A program made the translations under genes and the position numbers. Of a stretch of DNA of 64,000 bases, positions 37,345 to 47,765 are shown piece after piece. Positions within the stretch are counted from its first letter, which is position 1. The number at the start of each line of letters is the position of its first letter. Origin of the DNA: Membranipora membranacea. Its lineage: Eukaryota > Bryozoa > Gymnolaemata > Cheilostomatida > Membraniporidae. Location: NCBI GenBank assembly GCA_914767715.1, contig OU612069.1, forward strand, positions 11,095,387-11,159,386. Reading direction: 5' to 3'. Below the pieces are notes generated by a model. The model worked only from the letters and a program-made list of their open reading frames with translations. It ran no database searches and was not told where the DNA came from.

Positions 37345-40300
37345 TTAGATGGAGAAACTTGCTCTATCAAGTCTTAAACTCTTTACCAAATAATTAAAGA
37401 ACAGGAGTTATCTGATCAGTTCTAAAGAGGCGGTAACTCTAATAAAAATAAGTTTACACAAAAAACATGAAATAGAAGTCATGTGTAATTCCATTTTTTG
37501 TGAAAATTGAATTCTAATTGGCTAGTTTGGTCTATCTATCAAGTTTTGACAGCACATTTAGCGGAGTACTATTTGTAGTACTCGTACTACTACAATTATC
37601 TATTATTGAAGATGATAATAATTGTAACTGTGATAAAAGGGGAAATTGAATATGATGGTACACCAAGATCAGATTGATTGTCTTTCTGCGAAGCAAGAAA
37701 GCAAAAAGGAACACAAAACAATTATATCCTTCCCATATTCATCTTGTGAAGTTTCTTTCAAAGTAGGTTTTGTGTGGCGGTTTTCGCAGAGTGAAAAAGT
37801 TTTTGCAAATCGATTTTGATGATAATGCATGTACCAGCATTAATTTTTTTTGACGATGCATCAAAGATGTATTGTTTCAATCCCTCCATATTCTTTATTT
37901 TCTTATCAAATCAGGTTATTTTGCTGCGGTTGGGGATCTAAATGAAAGTTCCTAAATATCCATTGCAACAATCATGCATGTACCAGTATCAATTGTATTG
38001 ACAAATGCTTCAAAAATGTACTGTTTATAAACTTCAAACGAAAGAATGTGAAGGAGAGAGTTCACTGATGTTCAAAGCTTACTAATCACAGTAATTAATC
38101 AAATGTCTAGGGACACCTAGACCAGGGTGGGAGGGGGAGAGTTATGTCCCACCCTCCCTGTCTAGACTAAGTTTGGTCTATTTGCCTGCAAATGGGAGTT
38201 GCTCCCCCGTCCGCTTGTCACATGGAAGGGAGCAACTGGAATGCAGGCAATTTGATTAAACTCGATTTAAGGGACACCGGATTCTGAAGATTGCACAGTT
38301 TATACAAATCACTATCCATGTGATGGATCATCGTTATCACTTAGCCTGTGACTCCACAGTCACCACATATGTATAGAACGACAAAGAGACGAAATATTCT
38401 TTTTTTAGATATTATATGAAATTTAACTTAACTACTGTTTTTTTGCCTCCATTTCATTATGATTAACTTAGTAATTAGGATGGATTTCCAAGTAAAGGCA
38501 ATAAATAAACTCCAAACTTCAAATAATGATTGGTGGTCACTTATTGGGCAATATAATAGCAACAGTGTGAAAGGTGCGTCATTGAGCACACAAAAAAGTA
38601 AACTCTGTGAATTTATAGAATAAACAGTAATACATTTTTTGCATTTTTGTTATTATTGCAAAATGCATAACTTGTATGAGGGTCATATGATTCAATTTTA
38701 AACAATGACACACAATCGTTCACCAAAACTGAATTCTTTGATGATAATTCATATTAATAATATCAAATCTTTGGTGGTGTAAGGAAATTTGAGAACTTTG
38801 CTAGGTTTGCCTCAATGTTACTGGGTTTCCGTTATTGAATACCTATTTGTCATCATCGTCAGACTGGCTAGTTTTTATTGCTTCCGGTTCAACCAATTTT
38901 CACTCGACCAATGAAAGTTCCCAGCAAAGACATATTATAAAAAATACCAAATGGATGTAATATTTGACCAGTTAGCAATAGCAGCACAAACTAAACATAA
39001 ATGAGTGTTTTCATTGAGAACAATAAAAAGGATACTAATACTTGAATCGGTGGCGGCCCGGGGGCAATGAATAGGGTATGGGCCTTTCAATCGAGACGTC
39101 TCTTGTTTGATTAATGGCGGTTTACAGTGGTGTCAGGAAGGGCATACGACTTCAATTGCTCCTGTGCGATATTAGTATACAGTTCGTAGACCCATACTGA
39201 TTATCCCAGAAACATATAAATGAACAGACTAGATCTATCCCCCCCCCCCTCAATGAGTGTATAGAACTATAGGTGTAAACTTAGGTGGAGTAACTTTCTC
39301 TATTAAGTCTTAAACTCTTTATCAAGAAATAAAGAACAGGACAACTGGAGTTATCTGATCAGTTCTAAAGAGGAGCTAACTCTACTAAAACCTAAACTTG
39401 CACAAAATACATGAATAATAGAAGCCATGTGTGATATCCTTTTTTGTAAAATTTGAATTATTATTTGCAAGCTTTGGCCTTTCTAGCAAGTTGTGAAAGC
39501 GCACACAATGAAGTGCAATTCGTGAAAAAGGAATGCATTGTTAGCGATAATTTATTTTTTCATTGAGGTTTTCTAAATAATTGTAATTATAATAATTCTC
39601 TACATATCTTACGACTCCATCCGCCACTTGGGAACCATGTGTAACAGACAAGGTTGTTCTCGCATTGTGATTGTGATGAAAAGGGAAATAAAATGATGGT
39701 GCTTCTTCGACGCAAGACGAAAAGAGAAAGACAAAGAAATAAATCCTTTCAATATTCATCTTGTTAGGCTTCCTTCGAAATAGGTTTTTGTGTAGCGGCT
39801 TTCGCAGAGTGCAAGGTGGTCTGGTCAAAGGTTCTTGCATATCAATTGTGATAAATAATGATGCACGTACGAGTCTCAATTTTTTTTGATGATGCATCAA
39901 AGATATATAGTTTCAACCGTCCTCATTCTATATTTTCTAATCAAATCAGGTTATTTTGCTGCGGTTCCTCACAAAGTGCAGGGTGGGTGATCTGAATGAT
40001 AGTTCCTAAAAATTCATTGCGACAATCATGCATGTACCAGTAATAACAAGTATTGACAACTCATCAAAGATGTACTGTTTATAAACTTCAAACGATAGAC
40101 CTTGCAGGATAGAGTTTACTGATGGCCAAAGCTAACTAATCACAGAAATTAATTACTGCATAGGGAGACCTAGACCAGGGTGGGAGGGGGAGTGGTTTGT
40201 CCCACCCTCCCTGTCTAGACTAAGTTTGGTCTATTTGCCTGCAAATGGGAGTTGCTCCCCCTCCCCTGGTCACGGCACAACCAGTGGAAGGGATTAACTG

Positions 40301-41290
40301 GAATGCAGGCGATTGGATTTAACTCGATTTAAGGGACACCGGATTCTGAAGATTGCACAGTTTATACAGATCACTATCCATGTGATGGATCATCGTTATC
40401 ACTTAGCCTGTGACTCCACAGTCACCACATATGTATAGAACAACAAAAAGACAAATACTTTTTTGAATATTATATGAAATTTAACTGAGTTTATTTTTTG
40501 CCTTCAGTTTAATACGATTTAGTAATTAGGATGGATTTCCAAGAAATGGCCATAAACAAACTTCAAACTTTAAATAACGATTGGTGGTAACTTATTGGGC
40601 AATATAATAGGTACAATATAATAGCAACTCTGTGTTAGATGCGTCATTTAGCACAAAAAAGTGAACTGTAAGGCGGGTGCGTCATTTAGCACAAAAAAGT
40701 GAGCTGCGAGGTGGGTGCATCATTTAGCACAAAAAAAGTGAATTGTGAGGCGGGCGCCTCATTTTCCACAAAAAAGTGAACTGTGATGTGGGGGCGTCAT
40801 TTTTCACAAAAAAAGTAAACTCTGTGAATTTATAGAATAAACATTAATACATTTTTTGCATTTTTGTTATTATTGCAAAACTCATAACTTGTATGAGGGT
40901 CATATGATTCAATTTTAAACAATAACACACAATAGTTCGCACAAACTGAATTCTTTGATGATAATTCATAGTTAAAATAATAATTTATTGTGGCGCAAGG
41001 AAATTCGAGAACTTTGCTAGGTTCGCATCGTTGGCTTTCCGTTACAATAATAGACTACTGTTACTTGAATTGGTGGATAATATACTCTAATCTTTGGGAG
41101 TTTGAGCCAGAAAGATTTTTTGACTTCATAACCTGACTCAGAGAGCAAGTTGTCATGGTGCTCTAGACTAAGTAAGAGGCCGATAGAAAGTGATTGATAG
41201 GAGAGGAAAGCAAAACTGAGTGGTATTACAGACTAGATCTATCTTCACCAGCCCACAATGAGCATTGAGAAATATAGGTGCAAAGACGGA
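37345..41290. repeat. Two-unit, ~1.95-kb tandem duplication
   Basis: Unit 1 (about 37345-39284) and unit 2 (about 39285-41290) align end to end. Shared blocks include TTATCTGATCAGTTCTAAAG, CTAGACCAGGGTGGGAGGGG, GTCCCACCCTCCCTGTCTAG, GGGACACCGGATTCTGAAGA, CATATGTATAGAAC and AGACTAGATCTATC. Each unit contains internal inverted repeats, for example CTAGACCAGGGTGGGAGGGG with its near-complement, and TTTGCCTGCAAATGGGAGTT with AACTGGAATGCAGGCAA. Open frames are not conserved between the units, so the duplication carries no gene. Confidence 0.87.
40641..40820. repeat. ~39-bp minisatellite present only in the second duplication unit
   Basis: About 4.5 copies of GCGTCATTTAGCACAAAAAA followed by GTGAACTGTGAGGCGGGT. 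The corresponding place in unit 1 (about 38574-38600) has a single copy, so the expansion happened after the 2-kb duplication. Confidence 0.85.
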
Positions 41291-41589
41291 AGAAGGCAAC
41301 TACAGTTTTTCCCTGACTGCATTGCTAATTCTTGTGCTAATTTTTTCTCTCCGGAGGCAAATGAAGTGCTAAACATTAAATCAGGAATAATAGACGTAAA
41401 ACAAACCTCAGTTAGGTAGCCAATGACGTCATCAATTACGTTCTCATAGCTATTTCCAACAAACTATGATTGTACTTGTTGGGATATTGTGTTTCATTCG
41501 CCTGTCACATTTAAATAAATCTTCTCTTGGGAGTATTTATGACAAGGTCGGGGACTTATTAATAGTGACAGACACTCTATGGTTGAGGT

Positions 41590-41815
41590 CCACACCCACA
41601 CTGACATTGAGACTACACTATTAACATGTGTTTGTTTAATCGTTAGAGTCAATTTAGTTTGAGTACCTAACATGTTCAGGCCCCTAATTAATGAATTTAC
41701 ATCAGGCCGTCACACCAAATTCCTTGTGATGGTACTCATGCTAGGTGAATTAATTCACTCTCTATCCATCAGAGATATACATACAATAGTATATCACATG
41801 ATCAGTGTGGTTCAT
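41590..41815. repeat. Half copy of the foldback element
   Basis: CACTGACATTGAGACTACAC, then CGTTAGAGTCAAT, CACACCAAATTCCTTGTGAT, GGTACTCATGCTAGGTGAAT and CAGAGATATACATACAATAG match one arm of the 48919-49316 palindrome in order. The mirror arm is missing. Confidence 0.75.
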
Positions 41816-43794
41816 ACCTCCAATGTTTAACGTCCTACATGTGATTATGGCGTCATAGTTTCCTTATACTTTATACATTATGTGGGTTTTTTTCCTATGA
41901 ACTCCCTCACTTCATGGGTTTATGGTGAGGTCATGAGCCCATATTATTCTTTTTTTTTTATAAAGACAGCACAAACAACATATTTTATTCAGTATGATGA
42001 GGGCAAAAAAAAAGACTACACGGCGTGTGCCTGAGTGTTTCGCAAAATAAAAAAGAAATGTCAGACAACTTTTTTACAGGCTACAATTCTACTCTGAATT
42101 ATATCTCAATGAAAACCTAACCTAGGTACTGGTCCTCAGGAGTTTCGTACAAAATTATTGACACACTGCAATGCCATTACAACAAAGACTGACTGATTAC
42201 TTAGAGTATTTTCATTATTATCAAAAGAATATTGTAAACAATAATTATCGTTTGACAAATTTTCATCGTAATTATATTTAGGTTACATTTAGAGATGATT
42301 ATGTTCAAGACGAAGGGGGAATAAACTGGACAACGATGCCATCAAATTTTGAGTAGACAAACAAAGCAACACTACAAAGCCAGCCCGGAAACATCATGTC
42401 CCTGTGTATAATGCCAACTGCTCTTCAAAAGTCTCAAAAGGTAAGAGGTTGCGATACAGTTATGTATTGTCAAAATTATGATTCACCTCAGTTATTCTAT
42501 ACTGAAATAATTACGATGCAAAATGTGAGGAATTTGTAAAACAAAATAACAATATGTCTGCAAAACAAATATTTTTAACCTAGGTTTGTTTATCGCTCTT
42601 CATAATCCTGCTAATAGGTTGACAAATCAGGTATCATTTCGAGGAAAATTAAACCTTGAAGAAATAAGTTTCATCTATCAAAACATAGGCTATCAAGTGA
42701 TGAAAGATAATTTGTCGGAAGACACTTTAGGGAGTCAAATTCAAAGCATAAAAGCTACAAAAAATAAACAAGTTATCATTGAGATCTAAGATTAGCCGAG
42801 GAAGATAATGTGATATCATATCAGACAAAGACTCACTCCTCTTATTGTCCATTCCTACATCTGTCCTCTCAGATACAACTCAGAGTAGCAAGAAGAAGGA
42901 ATCTCCATGCAAACTTTGTTGCTGAGCAATATTTGAAAGGCTGCTTAAAATTTTTAACAGGTGAGTCTATTTTTAGCTTAGGATTAAGTCCAGTAATTAA
43001 GCGGGGAGTTCATTGAACCCTGCTGTGTGATCAGTTACAGCTGTCTTGCTAAGCTGCTGTCCACTGTTTTAATTTTGTTTTCGATATCTCTACTCCTACT
43101 TCGACTGGTCATCAGATAACAAGCGACATTTGCATGGAGAATGCGGTGAGTGGATATTTGCAGTAAATGTTTGGGACATGAGGCAGCAGTATTCTTCGAA
43201 CTGTGGCCATATGAATATAACTTTTTTAGCGTTGCAGACTTTTTCCGTCGGTAAGAAAGTGAGAGACAGCTTGTTAGTTGTTTGAGGGAAATTGGGTTTT
43301 GAATTTTTCAGTTATCGAATTTGTCACGCTGCACTTCCAAAGTGACGGGATTGGAGTGCCGTAGATCAGGCATGCCAATAAAAATTCAAAAGGTATCAAT
43401 TTGTACTAATAAGATGTGTTTTCCTTTGAAATTTTAATTTCTGCTTTATCTAAATTAAATATTTGTTCCACCATGAATGCTTGTCAGATGGTTGCACACA
43501 ATTTTCACCAGTTCAATTACCCACAATGCAACTCTTTGTATTCTATAATGGTTAAGAGAATTATGAGATATCAGTAGCCAATTTGTGAAGCAAATGATGA
43601 GAAACTTGATAGCCATTGAGAAGTTACTACATCCTACTTCATCCGGTCCTCACTTTTTAAGATATTGTCTTTCTACGAAGTATAATGCTATTGTAAGATT
43701 TGTTGCTGGGCGGTGTCAGATTTAAATGCATAGATAAGGGAGATACACCCTCATGCTGACTCATGACTCATAACGCCCACTATTATCACCTGGC

Positions 43795-44010
43795 CAGGCC
43801 CGTAGTACAGGCACTACCGCCCCCTAAAAAGCTAAATAAAGTGACCTAACACACTATAATTGAATAATCTATGTCCGAATCAGCTCCTTTGTAATTTCCA
43901 ATCGCTATTTATATCAATTTATATATTGTAGGGGCTTACAGCAGCAACCCTCTCAGGGATACATCGGAACCCCCCTGACTTTGCCTCTCCCCCATTTTCT
44001 TAAACTACGG
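43795..44010. repeat. Dispersed repeat family R3, copy 2
   Basis: Aligns with 28925-29165: CACTATAATTGAATAATCTA, then GAATCAGCTCCTTTGTAATT, then CAGCAGCAACCC and a C-rich segment (CCCCCCTGACTTTGCC). It ends in ACTACGGCCCTG, complementary in style to the GGCCCGTAGTAC at its start. Confidence 0.6.
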
Positions 44011-44293
44011 CCCTGTTGGTCATGTATGTCCACACAGGAAAATACAAAATGATGTAAATTGATTTATGTGATTTATTCAAAAGAGAGAGAGAGAGTAGAC
44101 TTAGTGTAGTAATATATTTCCTAGAAACAGACCCTGACTTATCAATTTGTGACACCGCTCTCTATATCTCCTGTGTAAAACCAAGGAGCTATCTCTATAT
44201 CTTCAGTGTATAACCAAGTTTCTAACATGCTTATTGGCTTATTTTTAGATGACCCAATGATATTGTTTGTCCCTAAACGTTGAACAAATTGGC

Positions 44294-44301
44294 TATAAAA
44301 G
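44294..44301 (+). promoter_or_regulatory. TATA box of the insulin-like gene
   Basis: TATAAAAG lies 38-45 bases before the ATG at 44339. Transcription would start near 44325, leaving a leader of about 15 bases. A competing reading is that TTTTATTTACAG at 44323-44334 is a splice acceptor for a 5'-UTR intron, as in vertebrate insulin genes. Both cannot be fully right. Confidence 0.5.
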
Positions 44302-44338
44302 TAACAACTGAGTACAACAATGTTTTATTTACAGAAAA

Positions 44339-45211
44339 ATGGCCGCACTAACACCTCTCCTAGTAATGTTTCTATCAGTCATGACGGTTCTGCAGTTGGA
44401 TAATCTGGTGGAGGGGAATCTTGATCACCATTGTTACAGCAGAGATTACCTAAATGTTATATCTGAGATACGACCATGTGTGAATAAACTCCAGAGAAAA
44501 GCTCTAAGGATTTGTCCGGGTAGAGAAATAAATGAACAAGATAATATAAGACGTGAGTACTGACTGTTGTTTTTATAAGAGAAATGTTTGATTAAATTCA
44601 AGTTTTCTTATCACACGCCACATCCCGAAGCAGGTTGCTTTCTGTTTGCAGGCAGGTCGGAGCACACCTGGGGGTATCCAAATCCCAGTAGTTGTCGTAC
44701 TCAGTGGGGTTCAACCCCAAGACCTTCAACATAGAAATGCTAAATTTGTGGCGCTCTAACCAACTGAGCCACCTCAACCTATGTTGAAATGTTATTTCAT
44801 CAATAAGTGTTATACTTGCAGCCAGCCTTTATGGTGTTCTGGAAGGCAATCGGCTGTAAGGGGAAGTGGAGGAGTTGAGTAATAATGGTGTCTTGGCTCA
44901 TAAACCTGGATTATTGAAACAATGAACTCCTTTTCCATATTGCCATGTCTTTTCTCAAGAACTATACACCTTGTACTTGTTCATTACAACCATACTGTTC
45001 TTTTTTGTTCAAAGTCCGGAGAGATGTATTTATCTCACCCAGCCGTGCTAGCATGCTGCTTAGAACAAAGCGGGAAACGCAAGAAACGCAAGGCGTTATA
45101 TGTGAGTGCTGTATCAACCGGAGTTGTAGTCAGCGCTCAGAACTCCTTCCTCACTGCGATGAAATATTACAAGTGCGGAGTCTGCGATCCAACTACAGAT
45201 TGCGTCGGTAA
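44339..45211 (+). CDS. Insulin/relaxin-like prohormone
   Basis: Two exons, 44339-44552 and 45015-45211, encode 136 aa. The intron is phase 1 and falls between the B and A chains, as in the insulin superfamily. Residues 1-26 are a signal peptide (LLVMFLSVMTVL). The B-chain-like segment has Cys47-x11-Cys59 with Leu51 and Leu56 in helical positions (CVNKLQRKALRIC). Dibasic sites Arg73-Arg74 and Lys90-Arg91 bound a C-peptide. The A-chain-like segment starts near Gly98 and reads VICECCINRSC...ELLPHC. Extra cysteines 32 and 101 would allow a fourth disulfide. The CECC arrangement resembles that of molluscan insulins. The odd point is spacing: Cys103-Cys104-x4-Cys109-x9-Cys119, where CC-x3-C-x8-C is usual. 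A basic tail (SLRSNYRLRR) may be cut off. It would be a secreted hormone acting on an insulin or relaxin receptor; which one is unknown. Confidence 0.78.
44635..44785 (-). mobile_element. tRNA-derived SINE, copy 4, inside the insulin-like gene intron
   Basis: On the minus strand: GAGGTGGCTCAGTTGGTTAG then AGCGC, an excellent A box, and GGGGTTGAACCCCACTGAGT, a B box. The body has ACTACTGGGATTTGG and ends CCAGGTGTGCTCCGACCTGC. It occupies about a third of the only intron of the insulin-like gene. Confidence 0.85.
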
Positions 45212-45267
45212 CATGATGCATCACGTCCAAATATGGAGTCAAACTAGACAGTTTTCAATAACACAAC

Positions 45268-45350
45268 GTATGACAAGACGTATAACACAATGTATGAAAC
45301 AACGTGTAACACGACGTATAACACGACGTACAACACGACGTTCAATGGCT
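45268..45350. repeat. 12-bp tandem repeat (ACGACGTATAAC)
   Basis: About six to seven imperfect units of ACGACGTATAAC and variants lie 57 bases 3' of the insulin-like stop codon, probably in the 3' UTR. They generate an Arg/Thr-rich apparent peptide in another frame that is not a gene. Confidence 0.8.
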
Positions 45351-47765
45351 TGCAGTTCATAGCAGTCATTAGTTTATCCAAATGATTTGATCAAAATTGT
45401 AATCACTGCATTTACATGCAGTGCACAGTGCAAGGGTTGATTGTATTTTCTTCCAAGCCGAATGAAACATATCTAACCGACAACATACATAACTTTTAGA
45501 CAGATCTCACAACTTTTCGATACAATATACTGACCCTGGAGACCAGAAGATGATCAGCGTTGATCTACATTACCACACCATCTCGTATATATCACCATAT
45601 ATAAAAAACTTGGCTATAGGTAGAGCTTGTCCCGCCTTTTTTTGCTCTATTAACTTATATTTACAAACTTCGTTCAAATTTCTGGAGGGATGAGAATTTT
45701 CCCACACAACTTTTTGTCTTCAATATGGACCTGTAGTTTTGCTTTACTTTTTAAAAATTGTATCATGCCTTCAAAGATCTTTGCCAGGCGTCGCCACCTG
45801 TGCGAATTTCCAACGTCATCATCTAATCACAACAATTATCAAGCAAAAAACAACAAATTCCAATCAAGCTCAATCTCTGCAGTAATGAGACTCAGTCTAC
45901 AGGGCGATGATAATTGTTTGGATTTAGACTTTGATCTGCAAAAAAATATGATGCCTCGAAGCCAAACAAGTGTTAGTTACTCACTAAGAAATCTCAATGT
46001 TATTACTAATCACCATTGCTCTATTGTTTTATAACTGGATCTTCCAGTCATCTTTGTAATTATTTATTTATACTATCGTATTACGATTATTTTGAAGAGT
46101 GCAATACTTGTTCTCAACTATTTATTTACAGACCAAAAGGCTGCAGCGGATTGTGTTACACCTTTTTACATATCATTATGACCTCATGTTATAGTTATTA
46201 AATTGCAATGTAGTTTTTATCATATTGTGGCAACTTTACCATAAATAAAGAGAATTAGTCATCATAGCTTGCCAGTTTATTTTTCATTCTTTCGACTCAA
46301 ACCCAAGTGAGACTTTTGGAGAGATAGTATTTTATCTGTATCAACAGTTGGTCATAAAATTCCACTTACACCAGTAAAAATCACAGGAATATTTTCCCCA
46401 CAGACCAAAGCCTTGCTGTCAAATACTACAATGGTCGTACTGATAACAATACACCTTGCACAATCAAATTATTCACTGTTGCTAATATAGCAACTTAGCT
46501 GGTCTGGTTAACTCAAAGAGTAAATGGTGTATATACCCCTTTTACTTGTTGAACTTAGGGTTATGAAATACAGATTCTTGGACTCAAACTAAGATAACAT
46601 TCACTTTGGTTCCATGAGCGCAAACCTTTCCCAAACTGGAGTTGTGCGCACGATAGAAACACCTCCAACAGCACAAACTCTTAGGAGTTAAAACTTGATT
46701 ATTTTGCCAAAGGAAATCAACTATGTGAACCTTTTCTTGGTCGGTTAATATTTCTTTGATCCTGCAGAAAATGAAAAGCACCTTCCAGTTGATGTGTAAT
46801 AACGAGTGTCCGGTTAATTCATACAGTTTATGTCTAGTCCCTTGTGTCTGCTCAAGAATTTGTAATGACTTTAGTTATTAATACCAATGTAGCTTGAGCA
46901 TACCTATACTAACAGTGTTGCTGGGGGTTGACTATCCACCCCAACAAAATGTGTTGGATACTCAAGCTACAATTCTAGTGTGATTAGATGTTATTATAGA
47001 TGATTAGAACTGCTGATGAATAGAAATTCAGAAAAAATATGTCACAACCAGGAAGGAATATCATTACTATTTAGTAATTTCATTAATCAGCTGGCTAGTC
47101 AAATAAACATGTAGTCATATTTTCTGGTTTAGTGGAGTTGTTTATTGTTGAGTACAGAAATAAATATCATTACGATGTTTCATTACGATGAAGGCCAGTG
47201 TGACTTTGATCAGCTAAAAATAAGGTATAAAGTAAAAAGGAAGAAGATGAATCCACAGATATAATTCCATTTCGTAGAAATTCCCTAATGGGACAAGCAG
47301 GATGCATGCTATTCCCAATCATACTCGCACATACGTAAATAAACAAAATATGTAAATTCCTATTATATGACACTGCTGGGAAATCGCTATTCATTTTGTG
47401 TATCAACAGCATATGTTTTGTTTGTTGCTCAAAATGAAATGGTTTACTGTTAGTTTTTAAAATGTAAACCAACAAAATAGTTTTTATCCCACTCCCACCT
47501 CCCGCTTCTTGATAAAATGGTTGAGAGAATAATATTTTAAGGGCAACAGGGAATGTCAATGAAATAAAGGAGGTAAAAAACAAAGTCGTTACATCTAGGC
47601 AAGGACACCAGAGCTTAGTCATGGATACAACAACAGCTTTCAAAAAATAAACAAAATAAAGCTTAGAATCATCAGGGGGGGCTACTACAGCTATCAAGCT
47701 TCATAATGAGCCCAAGAATAGCTCAATTGGTCTAAAACTCATCCTTGAGTCGTGCCAAAACTTTC
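45351..47765. other. Between the insulin-like gene and the TRIM-like gene
   Basis: No supported gene. The plus-strand frame 45690-46034 (114 codons) has no recognisable motif and sits in probable 3' flank; AATAAA is at 46245. A short foldback lies at 46886-46973 (ATGTAGCTTGAGCATA and its near complement). 47130-47765 is the likely 3' UTR of the minus-strand TRIM-like gene, with a minus-strand AATAAA at 47141-47146. Confidence 0.5.

Larger units (their letters stand above)
41291..44290. other. Gene-free stretch upstream of the insulin-like gene
   Basis: Holds a half foldback element (41590-41815) and repeat R3 (43795-44010). Possible splice-bounded segments exist at 42871-42960 (CTCTCAG acceptor, GTGAGT donor) and one ending at 43145 (GCG before GTGAGT). 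They could be untranslated exons, but nothing links them to a gene. The frames 42586-42789 and 42810-43016 have no recognisable motif. Confidence 0.4.

Noticed and set aside
39541-39900. Minus-strand open frame of 119 codons
   Set aside because: It lies in unit 2 of the 2-kb duplication. The matching place in unit 1 has only a different 60-codon frame, so it is not conserved between the units.
42586-43016. Two adjacent plus-strand frames upstream of the insulin-like gene
   Set aside because: Splice-like borders exist around 42871-42960, but no coding similarity or phase-consistent partner was found. Kept only as a possible untranslated exon.
44922-45362. Plus-strand open frame of 146 codons over the insulin-like second exon
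   Set aside because: It reads a different frame from the cysteine-patterned exon, starts in the intron, and ends in an Arg/Thr-rich stretch produced by the 12-bp repeat.
45690-46034. Plus-strand open frame of 114 codons
   Set aside because: No motif or paralogue; it lies in the probable 3' flank of the insulin-like gene.
47170-47697. Minus-strand open frame of 175 codons
   Set aside because: It lies directly 3' of the TRIM-like stop codon, before its poly(A) signal, and starts at a non-ATG codon. Composition is low-complexity and no motif is visible. It is best read as 3' UTR.
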